NCBI RefSeq assembly: GCF_014203955.1
Contig: NZ_JACHKA010000001.1
Span: 310,001-374,000 of the forward strand
Length of the DNA: 64,000 nucleotides
Origin: Sphingobium lignivorans
Lineage (GTDB): Bacteria > Pseudomonadota > Alphaproteobacteria > Sphingomonadales > Sphingomonadaceae
Direction of reading: 5' to 3'
This document shows, piece after piece, positions 36,419 through 44,744 of this stretch. Position 1 is the stretch's first letter. Each line of letters begins with the position of its first letter. Below the pieces are notes generated by a model that did not search any database, had not been told where the DNA came from, and worked only from the letters and a program-made list of their open reading frames with translations. A program made the position numbers and the translations under genes.

Positions 36419-39211
36419 TCAGTGCGCCGCGCCCCAGCTCGCGCCGGTGCCGATCTCCACGCCCAGCGGCACGGACAGCGTCACCATCGGCGCGGCGGCG
36501 CCGGCCATGACCTCGCGGATGACGGGCGTGGCCGCGTCCACATCGCTTTCCGGCAGCTCGAACACCAGCTCGTCATGCACCTGCAGCAGCATCCGCACCC
36601 GCTCCAGCCCGGCCTCGCGCAGCGCCGGGCCCATGCGGGCCATGGCGCGCTTGATGATGTCCGCGCTGGTGCCCTGGATCGGCGCATTGATCGCCGCGCG
36701 CTCGGCGCCCTGCCGCACATGCTGGATGGATGACCGGATCTGCGGGAACCATGTCTTGCGACCGAACAGGGTGAGGGTGTGGCCGCTTGCCCGCGCTTTC
36801 TCCAGCGTCTCGTTGATGTAGACGGAGATGCCGGGGAAACGATCGAAATAGCGGGCGATCATGGCCTGCGCTTCCTCCGGGTCGATCTCCAGCCGGGCCG
36901 CGAGGCCCCAGCGCGAGATGCCGTAGAGAATGGCGAAGTTGATCGTCTTGGCGCGGCCGCGCGTATCGCGGTTCACTTCGCCGAACAGCTCCTGGGCTGT
37001 CGCGGCGTGAATGTCCTCCCCGCGCTGGAAGGCGGCGCGCAATTGCGGGACATCGGCCATGTGCGCGGCCAGCCGCAGCTCGATCTGGCTGTAGTCCGCC
37101 GCGAGGATGACATTGCCGGGCTCGGCGACGAAGGCGTCGCGGATCTGCCGGCCCATCTCGGTGCGGATCGGGATGTTCTGGAGATTGGGATCGGTGGAGC
37201 TCAGCCGCCCGGTCTGCGCGCCGGTGAGCGAGTAGCTGGTGTGGACGCGGCCGGTCTCGCGGTTGATCTGCGCCTGCAGCGCATCGGTGTAAGTCGACTT
37301 GAGCTTGGCGAGCTGGCGCCAGTCCAGCACCAGCCCGGCGATCTTCACGCCGTCCGCCTTCATTTTCTCGAGCACGGTCACGTCGGTCGAGTAAGCGCCC
37401 GACTTGCCCTTCTTGCCGCCCTTGAGGCCCATCTTCTCGAACAGGATCGCGCCGAGCTGCTGGGTGGAGCCGATGGCGAAGGCCTGGCCCGCCTCGGCAT
37501 GGATCTCCTCTTCAAGCCGCGCCATTTCCTGCGCGAAGCGGCCGGACAGGCGGGAGAGATGATCCCGGTCCACTTTCACGCCGGCCCGTTCCATGCCGGC
37601 CACCACCGGGATGAGCGGCCGGTCGACCAGCTCATAGATGCGCGTGGCGCCTTCCTGATGCAGGCGCGGACGGAAACGCGTCCACAGCCGCCAGGTGACG
37701 TCCGCATCTTCCCCGCCATAGCGCGTCGCGGCGTCGAGCGGCACCTGCGCGAAGCTGATCGCCTTCTTGCCGGTGCCGGTCACGTCCTTGTAGCTGATGC
37801 AGCTGTGCTCCAGCACGGCATGCGCGATCTCGTCCATGCCGTGCCCGGCGAGCGACTGCCCGGCATCGAGATCGAAGCTCATCACCATCGTATCGTCGAT
37901 GGGGCTGACCTGCAGGCCATGGCGGGCCAGCACGTTGATGTCATATTTGATGTTGTGGCCGATCTTGAGCACGGCCGGATCGACGAGCAAGGGCGCGAGG
38001 CGCGCGACGACTCCCGCCATCGGCAATTGCGGCGGCGTCTCGCCGAACATGTCGTCGCTGCTCTTGTGGGCAAGCGGGATGTAGCAGGCCGTGCCCGGCG
38101 CGGTGGCGAGGCAGATGCCGACGAGCCCGGCGGCGATGCTGTCCAGCGAATCCGTCTCGGTATCGATGGCAATGATGCCGCTTTCGCGCGCCTGCGTGAT
38201 CCATGCGTCGAGCCGCTCGAAAGTCGTCACCGTCTCGTAGCTGTCGCAATCGATGGGCGGCAGGGGCACGAAATCGGGCGTGCCGGGGTCCGCCGGCGCG
38301 GCCGCCGCCGCCACCGGATCGGCCTTCGTGCGGCCCGGTGCATGGACCGCCATGCGCGAGAGCAGCGAGCTGAAGCCCTGATCCTCCAGGAAATGCCGCA
38401 GCGGCTCGGGCGGGATGCCGTCCAGCTTCAGCTCGTCGAGCGTCTGCGGCAGCGGCACTTCGCAATGCAGAGTCACCAGATCGCGCGAGAGGCGGGCGAG
38501 GTCGGCATGCTCGATGAGCCGCTCCCGCAATTTGGAGGGCTTCATGTCCGGCGCGGCGGCCAGCACGGCGTCGAGATCGCCATATTCGAGGATGAGCTTC
38601 GCGGCCGTCTTGGCGCCCACGCCCGGCACGCCCGGCACATTGTCCACGCTGTCGCCCATCAGCGCGAGCACGTCGCGCAGCTTCTCCGGCGGCACGCCGA
38701 ACTTCTCCATGACATAGCTGTCGCTGCGCCGCTCGTTCTTCATCGTGTCGAGCATGTCCACGCCGGGCTGGATGAGCTGGGCAAGGTCCTTGTCCGAGGA
38801 GACGATGGTGACGTCCCAGCCCTGCGCGCGCGCCTGCACGGTATAGGTGGCGATGATGTCGTCCGCCTCGAAGCCGTCCTCCTCGATGCAGGGCAGCGAG
38901 AAGGCGCGGGTCGCTTCCCGGATCAGCGGGAACTGCGGCACCAGATCCTCCGGCGCGGGCGGACGGTGCGCCTTGTACTGATCGTAGAGATCATTGCGGA
39001 AGGTGTGCGAGCCCTTGTCGAGGATGACCGCGAGATGCGTGGGCCCTTCCTCCTTGTCCAGCGCATCGGCCAGCTTCCAGAGCATGGTGGTATAGCCATA
39101 AACGGCGCCCACGTTCAGCCCGTGGCGGTTCGTCAGCGGGGGAAGCTGGTGATAGGCGCGGAAGATGTAGCTCGAGCCATCGACGAGATAGAGATGATTC
39201 CGGGAAGACAT
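36419..39211 (-). CDS. polA: DNA polymerase I
   Basis: A 930-residue family A polymerase with all three domains. The 5'-3' exonuclease is at about 1-290 ('TIVSSDKDLAQLI'). The 3'-5' proofreading domain is at about 330-520 with an intact DxE motif in 'IAIDTETDSLDS'. The polymerase domain has motif A 'DYSQIELRLAAH', the motif B fingers region, and motif C 'QVHDELVFE'. It repairs gaps and removes Okazaki primers. The ATG at 39211 starts the exonuclease homology; the frame upstream is non-coding. Confidence 0.97.
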   Translation of the reverse strand: MSSRNHLYLVDGSSYIFRAYHQLPPLTNRHGLNVGAVYGYTTMLWKLADALDKEEGPTHLAVILDKGSHTFRNDLYDQYKAHRPPAPEDLVPQFPLIREATRAFSLPCIEEDGFEADDIIATYTVQARAQGWDVTIVSSDKDLAQLIQPGVDMLDTMKNERRSDSYVMEKFGVPPEKLRDVLALMGDSVDNVPGVPGVGAKTAAKLILEYGDLDAVLAAAPDMKPSKLRERLIEHADLARLSRDLVTLHCEVPLPQTLDELKLDGIPPEPLRHFLEDQGFSSLLSRMAVHAPGRTKADPVAAAAAPADPGTPDFVPLPPIDCDSYETVTTFERLDAWITQARESGIIAIDTETDSLDSIAAGLVGICLATAPGTACYIPLAHKSSDDMFGETPPQLPMAGVVARLAPLLVDPAVLKIGHNIKYDINVLARHGLQVSPIDDTMVMSFDLDAGQSLAGHGMDEIAHAVLEHSCISYKDVTGTGKKAISFAQVPLDAATRYGGEDADVTWRLWTRFRPRLHQEGATRIYELVDRPLIPVVAGMERAGVKVDRDHLSRLSGRFAQEMARLEEEIHAEAGQAFAIGSTQQLGAILFEKMGLKGGKKGKSGAYSTDVTVLEKMKADGVKIAGLVLDWRQLAKLKSTYTDALQAQINRETGRVHTSYSLTGAQTGRLSSTDPNLQNIPIRTEMGRQIRDAFVAEPGNVILAADYSQIELRLAAHMADVPQLRAAFQRGEDIHAATAQELFGEVNRDTRGRAKTINFAILYGISRWGLAARLEIDPEEAQAMIARYFDRFPGISVYINETLEKARASGHTLTLFGRKTWFPQIRSSIQHVRQGAERAAINAPIQGTSADIIKRAMARMGPALREAGLERVRMLLQVHDELVFELPESDVDAATPVIREVMAGAAAPMVTLSVPLGVEIGTGASWGAAH

Positions 39212-39515
39212 GGAATGCGGGATAGCGCTCCCTTGGTCATGAAGCCAGCCTCCCTGCATCCCATGTCGTGCCGGGCCGCCGGCCGCGCGCGCCGCGCACT
39301 GGCGCGCTGAAATCGTCCGATGCCGCAGGCTTTCCGCCGTCTTGCGTCGATGAATACCGGCCGCACGCGCGACATTGGTCCGGGCCGCGCTTCCCTTCCG
39401 TGCGCAGCCGCCCGATTTCGGAACTGTTCGGTATCGGCACCGCCCCGTTGCCTCCGCGCCCCTGCCGCGATAGGAGGCGCGATCTTTTTCTGGGATCAAG
39501 TCGAAGGAGCCGGCC

Positions 39516-40259
39516 GTGGCAGGCCATAGCAAATTCAAGAACATCATGCATCGCAAGGGCGCGCAGGACAAGAAGCGCTCGGCCATGTTCTCCAAGCTCT
39601 CCCGCGAAATCACTGTCGCGGCGAAGATGGGCATGGCGGACCCGGACATGAATCCGCGCCTGCGTCTCGCCGTCAATGCCGCCAAGGCGCAGTCCATGCC
39701 CAAGGACAATATCCAGCGGGCCATCGACAAGGCGACCAAGGGGGAGGGCGAGAATTACGAGGAAGTGCGCTACGAGGGCTATGGTCCCGGCGGCGTCGCC
39801 ATCATCGTGGAAGCACTGACCGACAATCGCAATCGCACCGCCACCAATGTGCGCACGGCCTTCTCCAAGAATGGCGGCAATCTGGGTGCGTCCGGCGCGG
39901 TGAGCCACGGTTTCGACCGGATGGGGCTCATCGAATATCCCGCCGCCGTGGGCGATGAGGAAAAGGTGCTGGAAGCGGCCATCGAGGCCGGGGCCGAGGA
40001 CGTCGAATCCAGTGCGGACGGCCACGCCATCTGGACTGCCATGGATGCCCTGCACGAAGTCTCCAAGGCGCTGGAAGAGACGCTGGGCGCGGCCGACAGC
40101 GCCAAGCTCGCCTGGCGCCCGCAGACCACGGTGGAACTGGACGAGACCAATGCCGGCACGCTGCTCAAGCTCGTCGACATGCTCGACGATGACGACGACG
40201 TGCAGACCGTGTGGGGCAATTATGAAGTGCCCGACGAGGTGATGGAGAAGCTGGGCTGA
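39516..40259 (+). CDS. yebC: YebC/PmpR family protein
   Basis: A 247-residue protein covering the YebC/TACO1 three-domain fold, opening '[21 protein letters not shown]'. Members were named DNA-binding regulators; recent work on the family links them to ribosome rescue at proline-rich stalls. The GTG at 39516 is preceded by GAAGGAG at eight bases. It is followed by ruvC 94 bases later on the same strand, a common bacterial neighbour pair. Confidence 0.95.
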   Translation: MAGHSKFKNIMHRKGAQDKKRSAMFSKLSREITVAAKMGMADPDMNPRLRLAVNAAKAQSMPKDNIQRAIDKATKGEGENYEEVRYEGYGPGGVAIIVEALTDNRNRTATNVRTAFSKNGGNLGASGAVSHGFDRMGLIEYPAAVGDEEKVLEAAIEAGAEDVESSADGHAIWTAMDALHEVSKALEETLGAADSAKLAWRPQTTVELDETNAGTLLKLVDMLDDDDDVQTVWGNYEVPDEVMEKLG

Positions 40260-40353
40260 TGGACCCGCGAGGCGAGGCCATCGTCCTCGCCGCTCCGGGC
40301 GATGCACGGCCGGGCCTTGCAGGCGCGGGCGGCTCTTCCGATCGCTTGCCCAC

Positions 40354-40848
40354 ATGCTGATCCTCGGTCTCGATCCCGGGCTGGGGACGACCGGCTGGGG
40401 GCTGGTGAGAGCGCAGGGGAACCGGCTTTCGCATGTCGGCAATGGCCAGATCCGCACCGATGCCGCCTTGCCGCTGCCGAGCCGCCTCGTCGCGCTCGAT
40501 GCCGCGCTTGCCGCGCTGATCGCCGCCAACGCGCCCGATGAGGCGGCGGTGGAGGAAGTGTTCGTCAACAGCAATCCGCAATCCACGCTCAAGCTGGGGC
40601 AGGCGCGCGGCGTGGTGCTGCTCGCGCCGGCGCGGGCGGGCCTTCCGGTCAGCGAATATGCCGCGCGGCTCGTCAAGAAATCGCTTGTCGGCGTGGGCAG
40701 CGCCAGCAAGGATCAGGTGCATGCCATGGTCGCCCGGCTGCTGCCGGGGGCCGTCATCAGCGGCGCGGATGCGGCCGATGCGCTGGCGGTCGCGATCACC
40801 CATGCGCATATCGGCGCGACGACCCGGCGCCGCGCGGGGCTTGCCTGA
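40354..40848 (+). CDS. ruvC: Holliday junction resolvase RuvC
   Basis: A 164-residue RNase H-fold endonuclease. Catalytic acids are seen: Asp7 in 'LGLDPG', Glu67 in 'AAVEEVFVN', and a pair of Asp in '[16 protein letters not shown]'. It cuts four-way junctions during recombination. Usually ruvA and ruvB follow; here the next gene is a DUF481 outer-membrane protein, so ruvAB must lie elsewhere. Confidence 0.96.
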   Translation: MLILGLDPGLGTTGWGLVRAQGNRLSHVGNGQIRTDAALPLPSRLVALDAALAALIAANAPDEAAVEEVFVNSNPQSTLKLGQARGVVLLAPARAGLPVSEYAARLVKKSLVGVGSASKDQVHAMVARLLPGAVISGADAADALAVAITHAHIGATTRRRAGLA

Positions 40849-40953
40849 GCGCCTGTCCGGCGTCAGGCGAATAAATGTATACGATTCGTGTCCGGACTAT
40901 GGCCGAGCGTTGCGCGATCGGATAAGGACCCATCAGCGGAAAGGAGGATGTTC

Positions 40954-41856
40954 ATGACGTTACCCGTGCGGGCGATCACGTTGATCGTCCTGCTGGCATC
41001 CGTGGGCGTCCCCGCGAGGGCCGAACTGCCGGCGCCGGTCCGGGCCATGCTGGATGCGGCCATTGCGAGCGGCAACGAGAGCGATATCGCCAGCGTCGCC
41101 AAGGTCGCGAAGGTCGCAAATCCGACGGATGCGAAAGAAATAGACGCGATGGTCGCCAGCCATCGCCAGGCCGTCAAGCGGGCGGAGCTGGCGCACAAGC
41201 GTGAAGCCGGCACGTTCGAGGATTGGCACGGCAATGGCGAACTGGGCGGCTCCACGACCACCGGCAATACCCGGAGCGCCGGCCTGAGCGCTGGCCTTAC
41301 ATTGACCAAGACCGGCATCAAGTGGCGCCACAGGGTGCGGGCAACCACGGACTATCAACGCAATGACGGCGCGACCACCCGCAACCAGTGGATGGCCAGC
41401 TACGAGCCCAATTTCCAGCTGCGCGACAGCTTCTACCTGTTCGGCCTCGCCATGTACGAGAAGGACCGCTTCCAGGGTTTTTCCGATCGCACCACCGTGT
41501 CCGGCGGCTTCGGCTACCGCGCGGTGGAGACCGATGACCTGAAGATCGATATCAAGGGCGGCCCCGCCTGGCGCGGCACGCACTGGCTGGACGACCCGGC
41601 GACCAATGAACTTGAGGGGCTGGCCGGCACCGATCTGGTCTGGCGCCTCACATCGCGCATCGAGATCAGCGACAATGCCCAGGCGATCTGGGGCGCGGAC
41701 AACAGCACCTACAGCAATACCGCCGCCTTCACGGCGAAGCTCAACGGCTCGCTGTCCGGCCGCTTCTCCTATGCCGTGCGGCACGAGACCAATCCGCCGC
41801 CCGGCTCGGTGGCGACCGACACCATCACGCGCGCCACGCTGGTCTACGGCTTCTAA
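40954..41856 (+). CDS. DUF481 outer-membrane beta-barrel protein
   Basis: A 300-residue exported protein. The signal peptide ends near 'VPARA'. A helical segment rich in Lys/Ala/Val follows ('SVAKVAKVANPTDAKEI'), then a DUF481 barrel with 'GNGELGGSTTTGNTRSAG' and a terminal F ('LVYGF'). Relatives include the salt-induced outer-membrane protein YdiY; function is unclear. The ATG at 40954 is chosen because AGGAGG lies six bases upstream; the ATG at 40948 directly abuts that site. Confidence 0.9.
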   Translation: MTLPVRAITLIVLLASVGVPARAELPAPVRAMLDAAIASGNESDIASVAKVAKVANPTDAKEIDAMVASHRQAVKRAELAHKREAGTFEDWHGNGELGGSTTTGNTRSAGLSAGLTLTKTGIKWRHRVRATTDYQRNDGATTRNQWMASYEPNFQLRDSFYLFGLAMYEKDRFQGFSDRTTVSGGFGYRAVETDDLKIDIKGGPAWRGTHWLDDPATNELEGLAGTDLVWRLTSRIEISDNAQAIWGADNSTYSNTAAFTAKLNGSLSGRFSYAVRHETNPPPGSVATDTITRATLVYGF

Positions 41857-41921
41857 GCGCGCGGCGATCAACATTCAGGGTTTCTGGCTGAACCGGCCCC
41901 CGGTCCATGGCTGCGAGATTG

Positions 41922-41950
41922 TTGACTAGGAAACTATAGTTGGCTAGTTT
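41922..41950 (+). promoter_or_regulatory. Putative promoter with internal palindromic operator upstream of MarR gene
   Basis: TTGACT at 41922-41927 and TAGTTT at 41945-41950 are spaced by 17 bases. Inside the spacer, 41932-41941 is a perfect 10-base palindrome, AACTATAGTT, a layout fitting a MarR-type repressor site covering its own promoter. The longer AGGAAACTA...TAGTTTTCT also pairs with one mismatch. The next gene downstream, at 42202, encodes a MarR protein, so autoregulation is the simplest reading. Confidence 0.5.
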
Positions 41951-42011
41951 TCTGGCCGGCGTGGACAAACTGCCAGGCCATGGCGGCGTGCCCTGTCGCG
42001 TTATTCAGGAT

Positions 42012-42115
42012 GTCATCCCGGACTTGCCCCGGGATCCCGCTTCTTCCGGTTTTCCAAGCCGGCTGGAGCGGGCGATCCTCAAGGTAGCGGGATCCCGGGG
42101 CAAGCCCGGGATGAC
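42012..42115. repeat. Palindromic repeat element with 30-bp inverted arms
   Basis: Arms at 42012-42041 and 42086-42115 are inverted copies of each other over 30 bases with one mismatch. Both contain the core GATCCCGGGGCAAG and end at GTCATCCCGG. The 44-base centre is not conserved. Such GTCATCCCGG-type elements are common dispersed palindromes in alphaproteobacterial intergenic regions. As RNA it would make a very stable hairpin in the leader of the MarR gene. Confidence 0.85.
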
Positions 42116-42201
42116 AAAGGGAAATGGCTGAAATGCCGGCTTCCGGCTTCTTCGAAGGTCGCGAATTTGTCCGCGTTGCCTCGTCAACAAAAGGGAAGGT
42201 C

Positions 42202-42657
42202 ATGGCTCACGGCATATCCGATCTCGAGGCGCATCTGGGCTATCTGCTGCGATCGGTCTCCAACCATGTCTCGCACAGCTTCGCGCTGGCGCTGGAAACG
42301 CAGGGCGTCACGGTGGCGGAATGGGTGATGCTGCGGGCGCTCTATGGGGAGGCACCGATGCCTCCGAGCCGCCTTGCCGAAACGCTCGGCCTCACGCGCG
42401 GCGCGATCAGCAAGCTCGCCGACCGGCTCGTCGCCAAGGCCTTCGTGCAACGCACGGCGGATGCGCGGGACGGCCGGATGCACAGCCTGTCCCTCACCCC
42501 GGCGGGCGAAGCACTGGTGCCGGTGCTCGCGCGGCTCGCGGACGAGAACGACGCGCGGTTCTTCGGAAGCCTCGCCCCGCCGGAACGCGCCGCGATCGAG
42601 ACGGCGCTGCGGGCCATCATCCATCGGGAGGGCCTCGCGGCCGTCCCCGTCAACTGA
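42202..42657 (+). CDS. MarR family transcriptional regulator (second of three)
   Basis: A 151-residue winged-helix regulator. 'GVTVAEWVMLRALYGEAPMPPS' leads into the recognition region 'RLAETLGLTRGAISKLADRL', and the wing is 'RTADARDGRMHSLSLT'. The ATG at 42202 has AAGGGAAGG upstream. A longer in-frame start at 42124 would overlap the palindromic repeat and is unlikely. It is followed by a DUF1398 gene 26 bases later, its probable operon partner. Confidence 0.9.
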   Translation: MAHGISDLEAHLGYLLRSVSNHVSHSFALALETQGVTVAEWVMLRALYGEAPMPPSRLAETLGLTRGAISKLADRLVAKAFVQRTADARDGRMHSLSLTPAGEALVPVLARLADENDARFFGSLAPPERAAIETALRAIIHREGLAAVPVN

Positions 42658-42683
42658 TCCACCATCCCATGGAGCCGCACGAC

Positions 42684-43091
42684 ATGCAGGACGAACTGAA
42701 GGACATCGCCGCCCGCTGCCTCGCCGGCGCGGAAGACGACAGCATGACATTCCCCCAGATCGTCGGCGCGCTCATCGATGCCGGCTTCGAGGGATATGCG
42801 GTGGACTATCGGGCCGGGACCGCCAGCTATTACCTGCCCGCCGGGCGCTGTTTCACGCTGCCGATCCGGGACGAGGGGCCGCCCGTGGCCGCCGCTTTCG
42901 ATGCGCCCGCGATCCGCGCCGCCATCGCGCAGGCGCAGGCCCTGGCGCCCGGCTACACTTATGCCGGCTTCTGCAGGACAGTGCGGGACGCGGGATGCGC
43001 CGGCTATCTGGTGTCCTTCTCCGGCCGGCGCGCGCTTTATTATGGCCGGACTGCAGAGACGCATGTCGAGTTGTTCCCCGACGCGCCCTGA
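42684..43091 (+). CDS. DUF1398 family protein
   Basis: A 135-residue protein of the DUF1398 family, recognised by 'MTFPQIVGALIDAGFEGYAVDY' (one helix-strand unit) and 'ATYYLP'-like 'TASYYLPAGRC'. No function is known. The start at 42684 is chosen because GGAG lies nine bases upstream; the ATG at 42669 is possible. It lies directly after the MarR gene and may be its target. Confidence 0.82.
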   Translation: MQDELKDIAARCLAGAEDDSMTFPQIVGALIDAGFEGYAVDYRAGTASYYLPAGRCFTLPIRDEGPPVAAAFDAPAIRAAIAQAQALAPGYTYAGFCRTVRDAGCAGYLVSFSGRRALYYGRTAETHVELFPDAP

Positions 43092-43133
43092 GAAGGTGCC
43101 GGGTGCGGCCCGGCGCGACGAACGCTCAGCATC

Positions 43134-43472
43134 TCAGTTCCGGCCCCAGAACAGGAAGGCCACCGCGCCCATCAGGCACAGGAAGGCGCCGGCATGCCGC
43201 CAGTTCACCGGCTCGCCGAGGTAGGTGACCATGAAGATGCCGAAGATGCCGAGCGCAATGACTTCCTGCACGACCTTGAGCTGCCCGGCGCTCCAGCCGC
43301 TGGCATAGCCGAGGCGATTGGCCGGCACGGCGAAGCAATATTCGAACAGGGCAATGCCCCAGCTCATCAGGATGACCAGCAGCAGCGGGCGCGTCATGCC
43401 GCCCTTGAGATGCCAGTACCAGGCGAAGGTCATGAAAATGTTCGAGACGAGCAGGAGCGCGATGGTCGGCAT
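43134..43472 (-). CDS. DMT-like small membrane protein (DUF486)
   Basis: A 112-residue protein with four hydrophobic helices. 'NIFMTFAWYWHLK' near the N-terminus and 'SWGIALFEYCFAVPANRLGY' with 'QLKVVQEVIALGIFGIF' are the DUF486 pattern. It is a half-size relative of drug/metabolite exporters; the substrate is unknown. The ATG at 43472 starts the conserved block. It converges on the DUF1398 gene. Confidence 0.9.
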   Translation of the reverse strand: MPTIALLLVSNIFMTFAWYWHLKGGMTRPLLLVILMSWGIALFEYCFAVPANRLGYASGWSAGQLKVVQEVIALGIFGIFMVTYLGEPVNWRHAGAFLCLMGAVAFLFWGRN

Positions 43473-43561
43473 GGCGCCCTGAATGCCAGCAGGCTGCGGG
43501 AAACGCCATGGGGGATGTGCGGGCAGTCCGGCGGCGGGGTGACCGGGCGGCGGCGGGCGGT

Positions 43562-44104
43562 TCAGGTGCGCGCCACTCGCGCGAAGATCTGCCGGAGCGT
43601 TTGCGCGCATTGCTCAAGCTCCCGGTCGGAAAGATCGGCCAGCATGGCGCGCCGCTCGCTGTCGAGGATCGGCTGGATCTTGTGGACCACGGCAAGGCCC
43701 GCCGGCGTGAGCGTCACCAGCTTGGAGCGGCCGTCGCGCGGATTGTCCCGTCGCTCGATGAGGCCGTCTGCCGCCAGACCTTCCACCACGCGGACGAGGG
43801 TGGGCCACTGCACGAGCAGCCGCTGGCCAAGATCGGTCAGCGTCACCGGCTGGGGGCCGAAAGCGATGGTGAACAGCGCCTGCCAGCGCGCCCGGCTCTG
43901 CCCCGTCTCGGCGCGCAGCCGGTTGTCGATATGCGTGACCCACGAGCGGCCGGCCATCACCAGCAGGCGCGACAGGCGATACTCCCGGTCGAGCCGCTCG
44001 CCCACGGGATAGAAATCATTGTAGAAGCACGCCCAGTCGTCGAAATCGCTGATGGTGGCCCGCGCTTCGCTGTCCGTCTTCTTCATACCCCCGTCGGCAG
44101 CCAT
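43562..44104 (-). CDS. MarR family transcriptional regulator (third of three)
   Basis: A 180-residue winged-helix regulator with an N-terminal extension of about 35 residues rich in aromatic and acidic positions. The recognition helices are 'TLTDLGQRLLVQWPTLVRVVEGL' and the wing is 'RRDNPRDGRSKLVTLT'. The ATG at 44104 is used because GGAGAGG lies just upstream. It precedes the DUF486 gene on the same strand by about 90 bases, a typical regulator and exporter arrangement. Confidence 0.9.
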   Translation of the reverse strand: MAADGGMKKTDSEARATISDFDDWACFYNDFYPVGERLDREYRLSRLLVMAGRSWVTHIDNRLRAETGQSRARWQALFTIAFGPQPVTLTDLGQRLLVQWPTLVRVVEGLAADGLIERRDNPRDGRSKLVTLTPAGLAVVHKIQPILDSERRAMLADLSDRELEQCAQTLRQIFARVART

Positions 44105-44241
44105 GCCCTCTCCGTCCCAGTCGTTAATCCTACCCTTGTAGACGGTTGCGGCGAGAAAGGAACGGCGTTCGTGGACAGGCTGTGGCCGGGCGCGCGCCAC
44201 TTCCCGCTGGCCTCGCCGCGCGCGGCGCCTATATGGAGCGC

Positions 44242-44670
44242 ATGACCAGTCCCACGTTCCGGCAGATCCTGGAAGATTACGAACTCCTCGAAGGCGACGA
44301 GCGCTATCGCCTGCTGATCGACCTCGGCCGCGCGCTCGAGCCCATGCCGGACGCGCTGAAGACCGACGCGACGCTGGTGCGCGGCTGCTCTGCCGCCGTG
44401 TGGGTCTACCCCACCCGGCGCGAGGACGGCGCGCTGCATTTCCTGGCGGACAGCAATGCCGCGATCACCAAGGGCATCATCGCGCTGGTGCTGCTCGCCG
44501 TGCAGGATCGCATGCCCGCCGAGGTGGCGACAGCCGACATCGAGGGCGCGCTGGCGCCCTTCGATCTCAAGCGCCAGCTCTCCTCCAACCGCACCCAGGG
44601 CCTGCCCAACATGATCGCCCTGATCCGCGAGACGGCCACGCGGCTGGCGGCCGGCGAACAGGGCTCGTAG
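44242..44670 (+). CDS. sufE: Cysteine desulfuration protein SufE
   Basis: A 142-residue sulfur acceptor. The active Cys49 is in 'VRGCSAAVW', with 'SNRTQGLPNMIALIRE' conserved near the C-terminus. SufE takes persulfide from SufS and passes it to the SufBCD scaffold for iron-sulfur assembly. No other suf genes are in the window. The ATG at 44242 fits family N-termini; ATG at 44233 is the alternative. Confidence 0.95.
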   Translation: MTSPTFRQILEDYELLEGDERYRLLIDLGRALEPMPDALKTDATLVRGCSAAVWVYPTRREDGALHFLADSNAAITKGIIALVLLAVQDRMPAEVATADIEGALAPFDLKRQLSSNRTQGLPNMIALIRETATRLAAGEQGS

Positions 44671-44674
44671 CGGG

Positions 44675-44709
44675 GCATCGTCCGTCCGGCCGCCGGACGG
44701 AGGCGATGC
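44675..44709. terminator. GC-rich bidirectional hairpin between convergent genes
   Basis: An 8-bp perfect stem CCGTCCGG/CCGGACGG (44682-44689 and 44693-44700) with a 3-base loop, extended below by GCATCG/CGATGC (44675-44680 and 44704-44709). It sits between the convergent sufE and efflux genes. No T-run follows on either strand, so it may act with Rho. Confidence 0.55.
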
Positions 44710-44744
44710 GCGAGCGGCGGTCTTCGGGATGTGCCGCCCCTGCC

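Noticed and set aside
36779-39310. An 843-codon open frame on the plus strand
   Set aside because: Antisense to polA with no recognisable domain; a product of GC-rich third positions.
44100-44160. CTAC-AAGG-GTAG as an operator for the third MarR gene
   Set aside because: Arms of only four bases, expected often by chance, and no clear promoter around it.
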